DNA from: CAZJQD01 sp964548165 [NCBI: uncultured bacterium]
GTDB lineage: Bacteria > UBA8481
DNA length: 64,000 bases
Direction of reading: 5' to 3'
Assembly (NCBI GenBank): GCA_964548165.1
Contig: CAZJQD010000014.1
Coordinates: forward strand, 12,102 to 76,101
In this document: positions 17,216 through 24,751 of the stretch, piece by piece
How positions within the stretch are numbered: position 1 is the stretch's first letter
Layout: each line of letters starts with the position of its first letter
The notes under the pieces: generated by a model
The model's database searches: none
What the model saw: the letters and a program-made list of their open reading frames with translations, nothing else
What the model was told of the DNA's origin: nothing
Position numbers and translations under genes: made by a program

Positions 17216-18442
17216 CTACTGGTACGGCGGCCGAGCCCCCTGGATGAGCGCCTCGTAGTAGTGGATGTGGGCGTCCATGACGACGCGAGCCCGGTGCGTG
17301 TTCCACGCAAACTCTCGAGCTGCGGATCCGAGTCGCCGACCCAGCTCCGGGTCGTCGAGCACCTGGCATATCCGGTCCGCGTACGTGACGATGTCGCCAA
17401 AGGGGATGAGATACCCCGTAACCCCGTCCTTGACGAACTGCGAGTGCCAGCAGGTATCATAGGCCACGATCGGACACTCGGCACAGCCGGCCTCGATGAG
17501 GGCCAGCCCGGCCAGGACGGCAACATACGCGTCGAGGGTCGGGAGTACCTTCCAGACCTCGTCATTGGGCATGAATCCACTGCAGATGATGCGGCTTCCG
17601 GCCGATCCCGGGCGGTCGCCGAAGCCCGACTTCCGGATTTCTTCCTCGATCCAGGCCCGATCAGGCCCATCCCCGATCAGGAGGCAGGTCACATCGTCAC
17701 GGCGCTTGCAGATCTCGATGTAGATGTTGAGCAGGTGATCCGAGTACTTCCGGCGATCGATCCTACCCGTGTAGGCGATCAACTTGTCCGTGGGCCGGCA
17801 GCGCCAATCCTTGGTTGGCGCGGCGCGCTCGGAGGGTGGCACGAAATTGCGGTCGTCACAGCCGACGCAAAGCGCGACGATCCGCTTCGGGTCGGCCCCG
17901 TGAGCCAGGGCAAAGGGGCGGTTCGTGGCAGCCATCTGGTTCACCATGTCGACGCTTGAGAACGTGATCCAGGCCAGGAGGTTCTCGAGCCATCGGAACT
18001 TCAAGGCCGGGTTGATCAGCTTGCCCGTCTCCTTGTAGATCACGTCGTACTGCCCCTGGATGCCAGCGACCACGGGGCGGCCGGTGAGACGCGCGGCCAG
18101 GAGGGCCAGGACTCCGCCGACATACGGATCAACCGTCACCACGATGTCGATGGATTCGGTCCGAATCAGTCTCACGGCATACCACAGGCATCGCCAGGCG
18201 CATGCCACGTGGCCCCAGAAACCCGAGCCCTTGTTGAACGAGTGCACGCTGCAGCGATCGAGCGGCCTGTGAACCGTCTCCTCCGTGTCAAAAGCGAAAA
18301 TGTAATGAAGGTGCTCCAGATACTCGGGGCCCAGGTCGGCACCCGGGCGCTGCAACGAGTTGATCGACCCCTTCTTGACCAGCAAGTGATACTGGCAAGG
18401 GTCGAACATCAACATGCGTCGCCTGGGGGATGTTCCTGTCAT
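17216..18442 (-). CDS. GT4-type glycosyltransferase
   Basis: This 408-residue protein has the GT-B architecture. The N-terminal half contains RTESIDIVVTVDPYVGGVLALLAARL and VVAGIQGQYDVI. The C-terminal donor half begins KLIAYTGRIDRRKYSDHLLN and continues with VTCLLIGDGPD and YVAVLAGLALIEAGCAECPIVAYDTC, the EX7E-like nucleotide-sugar site (IEAGCAECP). It transfers a sugar from an activated donor to a growing glycan in the cytoplasm. No good Shine-Dalgarno precedes the ATG at 18442; a start 27 bp downstream (MLMFDPC) is possible. It converges with the GT2 gene over 33 bp. Confidence 0.88.
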   Translation of the reverse strand: MTGTSPRRRMLMFDPCQYHLLVKKGSINSLQRPGADLGPEYLEHLHYIFAFDTEETVHRPLDRCSVHSFNKGSGFWGHVACAWRCLWYAVRLIRTESIDIVVTVDPYVGGVLALLAARLTGRPVVAGIQGQYDVIYKETGKLINPALKFRWLENLLAWITFSSVDMVNQMAATNRPFALAHGADPKRIVALCVGCDDRNFVPPSERAAPTKDWRCRPTDKLIAYTGRIDRRKYSDHLLNIYIEICKRRDDVTCLLIGDGPDRAWIEEEIRKSGFGDRPGSAGSRIICSGFMPNDEVWKVLPTLDAYVAVLAGLALIEAGCAECPIVAYDTCWHSQFVKDGVTGYLIPFGDIVTYADRICQVLDDPELGRRLGSAAREFAWNTHRARVVMDAHIHYYEALIQGARPPYQ

Positions 18443-18491
18443 GGGAACGAGGATACTAGACTATGGGATCGCGGGGAGAAACCATCGCAGC

Positions 18492-20036
18492 TTAGCTCCC
18501 GCCCACGTGCGCCGCGGACTTGATGTCATACCAGCCCTCGCTCGTGTACGACTCCTTGCCCTTGACCTTGATGAGGCGCCGAAGCCCGGTCATGGCGGCG
18601 TTCTGGAACTGCTCGAAGGAACGGATGCTCTTGAGCATCCTCAGGAGAATGCGAGGGCGCAGGTAGAACCGGCGATTGGCCTCGGCTATCTTCTCCTGGA
18701 CCCGCTTGATGCCGACAGAGGTGACGTCGACCGGCGCGTCGAGGTAGGCGTCGAAAAGGGAGAAGTCCAGGGTATCCATGTCCACCACGCCATCCTTGAC
18801 GAGGTTATTGAAGATCTCGGTTCCCGGCAGGGCGTTGCACCATCCCAGGCCGATACGCGCCAGAGGCATCTCGAGAAGGAACTTCACGGTCGCTTCCATC
18901 TCCTCCTCGGTCTCCGTCGGGATCCCGAGGAACGCGTAACCGACGACATCGATGTCCGTGTGCTCGGCGATGAGCAGGAGCTTCTCGCGCATGATCTGGT
19001 GCGTGATTCCGCGCTTGAGCGATTTCAAGAGCCGCGGCGTGGCGGTCTCGATGCCGACCGCGAACGAGTAGAAGCCAGCGCGCTCCATGATCTTCAGGAG
19101 CGGCGGTGTCAGGGAATTGAGTCGAACGCCATTGGGGAGCGCGAACTTCCAATTGTGACCACGATGCAGGATCTCTTCGCAGAACGAAATCGCATACTTG
19201 TTGTTCAGGGTGAAATTGTCGTCCTCGATATGGAACTCGGAAACACCAAAATCGCGGTGCAACCACTCCATCTCCTCGATCACGTGCCCGACCGATCGCT
19301 CGCGTATCGGATAACCCGTCACCAGGTGCGCGCCGCAGTACGTGCAGTGGTAGGGGCAACCGCGGGTGGCGAATACGGGAGCGGTAAGGGATTCCCGCGA
19401 AACGACTCCGTGCGGCATGTGCGGGTACGTATTCGGAGCGATGTCTCCCCAGGCTGGGAACCCCAGTTCATCCAGGACCGGTTCGAAATATTGGGCGTTG
19501 GAGCGTTGCCCGCCATTTTCTCTCCAGGAGAGCGCGGGGATCTGGACCAGGTTGTCGCTGGCATTGTTATTTTCAATATGCTGGCAGAGCTTGAGGAAGG
19601 CGACCTCGCCCTCGCCCTTGATCGTGTAATCGACGTGTTCGAGCTTCTTGAGCGTGTGCTCGGGAAGCGCGGACACGTGTGCGCCGCCTGCAACGATGGT
19701 GGTGCGGGGGTACTTGTTCTTGATCGCCTGCGTCAGGCGAGCGACCATCGGGACGTCGCGCGAGAACATCATGAAACCGACGACCTGGTATTCCTCGGAG
19801 AGGATTTCCTGCAACCAGGAGGCCTCTGAACGCTCCTTGAGCCTCAGGCAATCGAGGACCTTGACGCTGTAACCGGCCTTCGATCGCAGGTAGCCCGCGA
19901 GCCACGCCAGGCCAAGCGACGGGATGCGCGTGAGCGTGAACTGGTTCGGAGGGACGATGAGCAGGACCTTGAAGCGGTCCCGAAGTGCGATTTCCCGGGA
20001 TGTTCCGGATGTGTTAGCCAACGTTGCCGTGCTCAT
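18492..20036 (-). CDS. B12-binding-domain radical SAM protein
   Basis: This 514-residue protein starts at ATG 20036, preceded by GAGGAGG; an upstream ATG in the same frame is not supported. Residues about 25-170 form a cobalamin-binding-like domain (KVLLIVPPNQ, GLAWLAGYLRSKAGYSVKVLD, TTIVAGGAHVSALPE) without the classic DxHxxG. The radical SAM cluster motif is ATRGCPYHCTYCGAH (CxxxCxxC, about residues 225-235). Further SAM-barrel phrases are FHIEDDNFTLN and GIETATPRLLKSLKRG. Relatives methylate unactivated carbons or rearrange substrates. Its place at the end of the glycan cluster suggests modification of a sugar or lipid, but the substrate is unknown. Confidence 0.93.
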   Translation of the reverse strand: MSTATLANTSGTSREIALRDRFKVLLIVPPNQFTLTRIPSLGLAWLAGYLRSKAGYSVKVLDCLRLKERSEASWLQEILSEEYQVVGFMMFSRDVPMVARLTQAIKNKYPRTTIVAGGAHVSALPEHTLKKLEHVDYTIKGEGEVAFLKLCQHIENNNASDNLVQIPALSWRENGGQRSNAQYFEPVLDELGFPAWGDIAPNTYPHMPHGVVSRESLTAPVFATRGCPYHCTYCGAHLVTGYPIRERSVGHVIEEMEWLHRDFGVSEFHIEDDNFTLNNKYAISFCEEILHRGHNWKFALPNGVRLNSLTPPLLKIMERAGFYSFAVGIETATPRLLKSLKRGITHQIMREKLLLIAEHTDIDVVGYAFLGIPTETEEEMEATVKFLLEMPLARIGLGWCNALPGTEIFNNLVKDGVVDMDTLDFSLFDAYLDAPVDVTSVGIKRVQEKIAEANRRFYLRPRILLRMLKSIRSFEQFQNAAMTGLRRLIKVKGKESYTSEGWYDIKSAAHVGGS

Positions 20037-20422
20037 ACCGCCTCCTCGAGGCCCAAGGGGAAATAATCGAAGACGCATTTTCTCCGACGCTGCCGGCGAA
20101 GTCAAACCGGATATTGAACTAAATTTGTACTATATGACTCCCGTTCGCCGCGCCTGGGTGCGTGGGAACGGCACGGTGAGCTCCACGGCACGCGGCGCCG
20201 AGAAAAAACCTGGGGCATGCACCCCATGTTGCGCCGGTACGCGGCCGCCTATAATCATGAACGGCGGGCGGAAGAACCTGTCGCGACAGGAACGATTGCC
20301 GGCCAAGGTATCCGGAGCGGGATTCCTAAGGTCGCCCTCCGGCCTGAACCCACCTGGAAAGGGCCTTCGGTCGGCCTTAGGAAACCAGCTGTTCAGCATC
20401 CTGCATGCGAAAGGTACTCCCC
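20037..20422. other. Divergent intergenic region with hairpin
   Basis: This 386-bp gap separates divergent genes. An AT-rich island at about 20110-20140 is the likely promoter area of the radical SAM gene on the minus strand. TATAAT at 20250-20255 is a good plus-strand -10 box, but its -35 partner (TTGCGC) is poor. TTCCTAAGG (20323-20331) and CCTTAGGAA (20375-20383) are exact inverted arms around 43 bases, about 40 bp before the next start. No ORF worth calling was found. Confidence 0.4.
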
Positions 20423-21892
20423 ATGATCATGGAAGCCCTGGCACTCAGCCTCCTCGCGGTCGCGACGCCGATCGAGATCACCGATGTCGCCCTCTTCAAG
20501 AACGGCACCGGCTACTTCACGGCAAGGGGGCAGTTCAACCCCTCGGATACCGAGTTCATCGTCAGCCCTCCCCCGCCGGCCATCCACGGCACCACCTGGT
20601 TGACGTCTTCCCTCGGCCCGGTCCGGATGATCGCATCCGTCGACACGAGCTGGCGTCCCGCGCGCACCTTCGAGGAACTTCTCAGGGCCAACGTCGGCAG
20701 GAACCTGGAACTGCGCCTGGACGCGCCGAACGGTCCCCTCTCGTGGTTCGGCCGGCTCCACGGCATCTCCGGCGACATGGTCTCGATCGACGCTCGCACC
20801 GTCTCGCTCCGCCACGTCCGCGAAGTCGCCGGCGACGATCTCGACACGCGCGTCCCTGAACCCGAACCGCGCCTTTCGCTCCGCTACCAGACCACCGAGG
20901 CCGCGCCGTTCACGCTCTCCTGGCTCCAGCGCGGGATCACGTGGGCCCCCGCCTACGCGCTCGACATCGCGTCGAGTCCCGGCACGCTGCGCCTCGCCGC
21001 AACCATCTTCAACGAGGCCCGGGATCTCGTGAATGCCCGCGTCAGCTTTGTCAGCGGCTATCCCAACATCGCCTTCGCCGACGTCCTCTCGCCCCTCTCG
21101 ATGGGAACCAACCTCCAGGCGTTCCTCAACGCGATGGGCGGACACTCCCAGGCCGCCGCGTCCCCGATGTCGCAGATGATGATGAACGCGCCGATGGAGC
21201 GATTCGCCGCGGCAAGCGACTACTCCTCGGCGGCGCCGACGACGGCCCAGGTCGAGGACCTCTTCTACTACACCCAGCCCGGCATCAGCGTCGCGAAGGG
21301 CGCGCGCCTGAACCTCGAGATCCTGGCGGCTCCGGCCGCCTTCACGCACGTCTACACCTGGAACGTTCGACCCGATAACCCGTGGAACCCGTACCGGCCC
21401 CAGGCCACCGAGCCGGACGAGGAGATCTGGCATCTCCTCCGCTTCACCAACCGGTCCGAACAACCGCTCACGACCGGTCCCATCCTCCTGACCTCGAACG
21501 ATCGCATCGTCGCGCAGGACGTCTTGAAGTACACGCCGCGCGGCGCCGAGGCCGAAGTGCGGATCACGAAGGCCGTGGACCTCGCCGCGGATGCCGAGGA
21601 GATCGAGGTCAGTCGCGAGGCCGGCGCGCGCCGCTACCGCAACGTCTCCTATGACCTCGTCGTCGTCGAGGGCACGCTCACGATCGAGTCCTTCAAGGCG
21701 GAGACCGTCACGGTCGAGATCACCAGGGAGATCGAGGGCGACGTCGTCCTCTCCGAGGGAAACCCGGAGGTCGTCAAGCTCGCAGAGGATCTCCGCGCGG
21801 TCAATCCGAGGTCACGCCTGAAGTGGACCCTGGTCCTGCCGCCCGGCCGGGAAGTGGCGCTCCGGTACCGCTACCGTATCTACGTGCAGTAG
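20423..21892 (+). CDS. Exported DUF4139-like protein
   Basis: This 489-residue protein is distantly related to the MuiA/DUF4139 family. The ATG at 20423 is preferred because GAAAGG lies 8 bases upstream and it yields a short signal-like stretch (MIMEALALSLLAVATP). The N-terminal VALFKNGTGYFTARG resembles the DUF4140 opening. RYQTTEAAPFTLSWLQRGITWAPAYALDI matches the central DUF4139 phrase (G-x-W-x-P-x-Y). The C-terminal NPRSRLKWTLVLPPGREVALRYRYRIYV matches the family end. The role is unknown. It is not near the first family member at 2758-4440, and the two differ substantially. Confidence 0.8.
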   Translation: MIMEALALSLLAVATPIEITDVALFKNGTGYFTARGQFNPSDTEFIVSPPPPAIHGTTWLTSSLGPVRMIASVDTSWRPARTFEELLRANVGRNLELRLDAPNGPLSWFGRLHGISGDMVSIDARTVSLRHVREVAGDDLDTRVPEPEPRLSLRYQTTEAAPFTLSWLQRGITWAPAYALDIASSPGTLRLAATIFNEARDLVNARVSFVSGYPNIAFADVLSPLSMGTNLQAFLNAMGGHSQAAASPMSQMMMNAPMERFAAASDYSSAAPTTAQVEDLFYYTQPGISVAKGARLNLEILAAPAAFTHVYTWNVRPDNPWNPYRPQATEPDEEIWHLLRFTNRSEQPLTTGPILLTSNDRIVAQDVLKYTPRGAEAEVRITKAVDLAADAEEIEVSREAGARRYRNVSYDLVVVEGTLTIESFKAETVTVEITREIEGDVVLSEGNPEVVKLAEDLRAVNPRSRLKWTLVLPPGREVALRYRYRIYVQ

Positions 21893-22019
21893 ACGCCGCA
21901 GGGGCCACTCACCCGAAATCGCACCTGCCCCCCGCGAAATCGCCTCCTTCGGCATTGCCGCAGGCGCCGGCCGCTTGCTACAATCCGCAGCTTCGGTATC
22001 TTCACGCGGAGGTCGTCTC

Positions 22020-23489
22020 ATGGCGCACCAGGGTTCTTACATCAACGGCAAGTGGTCCATCGGCAAGGGCAAGGTTCTTCGGAACGTCAACCCGGCCAAC
22101 CTCGACGAGGTCGTCACGGAGTTCCCGACGTCCCAAAAGGCCGACGCCTTGGCCGCGCTCGCCGCCGCCGAGGAAGCCTGGCCGAAGTGGAAGGCCATCC
22201 CCTCGCCCGAGCGCGGACGCTACCTCGCCCGCGCCGCCGCCATCGCCCGCACCCGCGTCGACGAGATCGCCACGATCCTGACGAGGGAGGAAGGAAAGAT
22301 CCTCGCCGAGGCCCGCGGCGAAGTGATGAAGGGGATCAACGTCCTCGAGTTCTGCAGCGGCGAGGGCTTCCGCATCGGCGGCCGCGTCCTCCCGTCGGAG
22401 GTCGCCAACACGACGACCTACACGCTCCGCCAGCCCATCGGCGTCGCCGGCATCATCACGCCCTGGAACTTCCCGTGGGCCATCCCCTGCTGGAAGATCG
22501 CGCCCGCGCTCGTCGCCGGCTGCACCGTCGTCTTCAAGCCCGCGTCGCTCACGCCGCTCACCGCGTCGTACCTCGTCGAGATCCTCGAGGAGGCCGGGCT
22601 TCCGGCCGGAGTCCTCAACATGGTCGTCGGCGGCGGCGCCGAGATCGGCGACACGATCGTCGATCACCCGGCCACGAAGGTCCTCTCGTTCACGGGCTCC
22701 AACTCCGTCGGCGCCCGCCTCTACACCAATGCCTCCAAGAAGCTCGCGAAGGTCACCTGCGAGATGGGCGGCAAGAATCCCCTGGTCATCATGCCCGACG
22801 CCGACCTCGAGAAGGCGGCCAAGGCCGTCGTCGCCGGCGGCTTTGGATCCACGGGACAACGCTGCACCGCCACATCCCGCGTCATCGTCCACAAGGACGT
22901 GAAGGCCAAGGTCTGCGAGATGCTCATCGACGCCGCGAAGAAGATGAAGATCGGCAACGGCCTCGACGCGGCCACCCAGATGGGACCCGCCGTCGACAAG
23001 GGCCAGTACGACACCGACCTCGAGTACATCGGGATCGCCAAGGGCGAAGGCGCGCGGCTCCTCGTCGGCGGCGGCAAGGACGAGAAGGCCGGCAACGGCT
23101 ACTTCGTCCAGCCCACGCTCTTCGACAACGTGAAGCCCGAGATGCGGATCTTCCAGGAAGAGGTCTTCGGTCCCGTCGTCGCGGTCAGCGAGTTCTCGAC
23201 GTACGACGAGGCCATCAAGCTCGCCAACGCCGTCGCGTTCGGCCTGACGTCCTCGATCTTCACCGAGAGCGTCGTGACGGCGCAACGCTTCATCCAGGAT
23301 ATCCACACCGGGATGACGCACGTCAACGAGCCCACCATCGGCGGCGAGGCCCAGCTCCCGTTCGGCGGCGTCGGCGCCACGGGCGTCGGGGAACGCGAGA
23401 TGGCGCAGGAAGGCGTCAACTTCTTCACTGAACTGAAGACCGTCTTCATCAACTACGCCCCCACGGGCGAGAGGTCGATGATCCGGTAG
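22020..23489 (+). CDS. NAD(P)-dependent aldehyde dehydrogenase
   Basis: This 489-residue member of the aldehyde dehydrogenase superfamily oxidises an aldehyde to the acid. GGAGG before ATG 22020 fixes the start. Conserved parts are ITPWNFPWAIPCWKIAPALVAG (cofactor domain, about residues 143-164), FTGSNSVG, the general base Glu in CEMGGKNPLVI and the nucleophile C282 in GSTGQRCTATSR. EEVFGPVVAV and LPFGGVGATGVGERE follow. Overall it resembles alpha-ketoglutarate-semialdehyde and succinate-semialdehyde dehydrogenases; substrate assignment is inference. The neighbours give no pathway context. Confidence 0.95.
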   Translation: MAHQGSYINGKWSIGKGKVLRNVNPANLDEVVTEFPTSQKADALAALAAAEEAWPKWKAIPSPERGRYLARAAAIARTRVDEIATILTREEGKILAEARGEVMKGINVLEFCSGEGFRIGGRVLPSEVANTTTYTLRQPIGVAGIITPWNFPWAIPCWKIAPALVAGCTVVFKPASLTPLTASYLVEILEEAGLPAGVLNMVVGGGAEIGDTIVDHPATKVLSFTGSNSVGARLYTNASKKLAKVTCEMGGKNPLVIMPDADLEKAAKAVVAGGFGSTGQRCTATSRVIVHKDVKAKVCEMLIDAAKKMKIGNGLDAATQMGPAVDKGQYDTDLEYIGIAKGEGARLLVGGGKDEKAGNGYFVQPTLFDNVKPEMRIFQEEVFGPVVAVSEFSTYDEAIKLANAVAFGLTSSIFTESVVTAQRFIQDIHTGMTHVNEPTIGGEAQLPFGGVGATGVGEREMAQEGVNFFTELKTVFINYAPTGERSMIR

Positions 23490-23506
23490 TCGACGAGTCG
23501 TCCGCG

Positions 23507-23989
23507 ATGAGCGAGACGATCTTCGAGCTTGAACACTGGCGATGTCGGACATTCGATGACTGTCCGTTACCGGGCTACCTCATCGTCGAGATGAAGGCTC
23601 CGGTCTCGAGGTTCTCGGCGCTCTCCGCGCCGGCCGCCGCCGAGCTTGGTTCCGCAATTAGCCTCGCCGCTTCCGCTATCGAGAGGGTCGTGAGGCCGGA
23701 GCGCGTCTACATTAGCCGGTGGGGCGAGGTGCTCGAGGACCTCCACGTGCACCTCTTCCCGAGAACGCGCTGGGTGCTCGAGTGCTACCGGCGGGCCTTT
23801 CCTGGCGGCAGTTCTCCCAGCGGCCCGGTGGATGTTCCTCCCAGCGGCCCGGTGGATGTCCCTCCCAGCGGCCCCCCTCTCTTCGAGTGGGCGCGCACGC
23901 GCTACGGCTCCGAGGAACTACCCGCCGATCCCCTCCTGGACGCACGGGCGGTCATTACCGCCCTCCGCGAGTTCGCCGCCGACCGCTGA
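23507..23989 (+). CDS. HIT-like protein with tandem-repeat insertion
   Basis: This 160-residue protein has a HIT-type core. RVYISRWGEVLEDLHVHLFPR (about residues 66-86) contains H80-x-H82 in the position of the HIT triad, while the third His is Phe84. HIT proteins hydrolyse or transfer nucleotidyl groups using the middle His. After the motif an insertion made of repeated PSGPVDVP units (about residues 103-122) interrupts the fold before FEWARTRYGSEEL. The start lacks a clear Shine-Dalgarno. It is 17 bp downstream of the aldehyde dehydrogenase, probably co-transcribed, and converges with the protease gene across 3 bp. Confidence 0.7.
   Translation: MSETIFELEHWRCRTFDDCPLPGYLIVEMKAPVSRFSALSAPAAAELGSAISLAASAIERVVRPERVYISRWGEVLEDLHVHLFPRTRWVLECYRRAFPGGSSPSGPVDVPPSGPVDVPPSGPPLFEWARTRYGSEELPADPLLDARAVITALREFAADR
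23814..23874. repeat. 24-bp in-frame tandem repeat in the HIT gene
   Basis: Two complete 24-bp units beginning CTCCCAGCGGCCCGGTGGAT and a 13-bp partial third unit lie inside the HIT-like gene. They encode PSGPVDVP. The unit length is a multiple of three, so copy-number change would not shift the frame. Confidence 0.9.
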
Positions 23990-23992
23990 CCC

Positions 23993-24751
23993 TCAGCGTT
24001 CCGCTGCGGCCAGCGCGGCCACCTCGGACCGACAGCGCGCGCAGAGCTCGTGGGCCTGGTATCGGGTGAAGGGCGCGAAGATCGAGGCGAGGAGATCAGC
24101 GAGCGTCGGTCCCTGGTGCATGAGGCAGCGGAAATCCGAGCAGTGACTGCCGCCTCGGTCCAGGCGATGGTCGCGGGCGGGCACCCAGCCGATGGCGTGA
24201 ATGAGCTCGTGCCTGAGGACGCGCCGCTCACGCAACTCGGCTCCGAACGCGTCGGTATGAGCGGCGAGCGAGGAGGCCGGAAGCACGACAAGAGCGCGAC
24301 CGTCGGTCGTGGACCAGGTTCGACCACGGACGCGCTCGGCGAACGCGGCCACGTAATGGACATCGACGGTGCGACCGGCGCCAGGCTCCGGGCGTGAGAT
24401 CGTCACCAGTCTCAGGGCGTCCTCGTCCGCGCGAAAGAGCGGCGCGCGCGGGGATTCGCGTGGGGGCTCGATCCGGACCTCCCAGCCAGGCAGCTGCCGG
24501 GCCAGCCACGCCGCCGCGTCCTCCCGGAGCTCCGGGCCACCCCACGGGAAATCGAGACCGGGTTCCACGTGGAGCCTCACGTGCACGAGCGGCGCCGGCC
24601 AGGCGACAACTGGGAACGCGATCACGGCGATCAGGGCGAAGGTGATCTGTGGCCAAAGCCTGGCCGAAACCTTCCTCCGCCTACCCTCCGCTTCCTTCCG
24701 ATCCCCTCCTCCTGGCGCTGGCCAGCACATTGCGGCCATCGCACCGATCAC
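23993..24751 (-). CDS. Membrane-anchored archaemetzincin-like metalloprotease
   Basis: This is a 252-residue protein with one N-terminal hydrophobic segment (about residues 34-54, ITFALIAVIAFPVVAW). The zinc motif is H181-E182-L-I-H185-A-I-G188. It is followed by H203-C204-x4-C209-L-M211 and C237-x-x-C240. This is the archaemetzincin order HExxHxxG...HCx4CxM...CxxC, except that 14 residues separate the Gly from the third His and 25 separate Met from the CxxC. Archaemetzincins are zinc peptidases of unclear role. The GTG start overlaps the stop of the PilZ-GYF gene, so the two are coupled. Assignment to the family is inference from motifs. Confidence 0.7.
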   Translation of the reverse strand: MIGAMAAMCWPAPGGGDRKEAEGRRRKVSARLWPQITFALIAVIAFPVVAWPAPLVHVRLHVEPGLDFPWGGPELREDAAAWLARQLPGWEVRIEPPRESPRAPLFRADEDALRLVTISRPEPGAGRTVDVHYVAAFAERVRGRTWSTTDGRALVVLPASSLAAHTDAFGAELRERRVLRHELIHAIGWVPARDHRLDRGGSHCSDFRCLMHQGPTLADLLASIFAPFTRYQAHELCARCRSEVAALAAAER

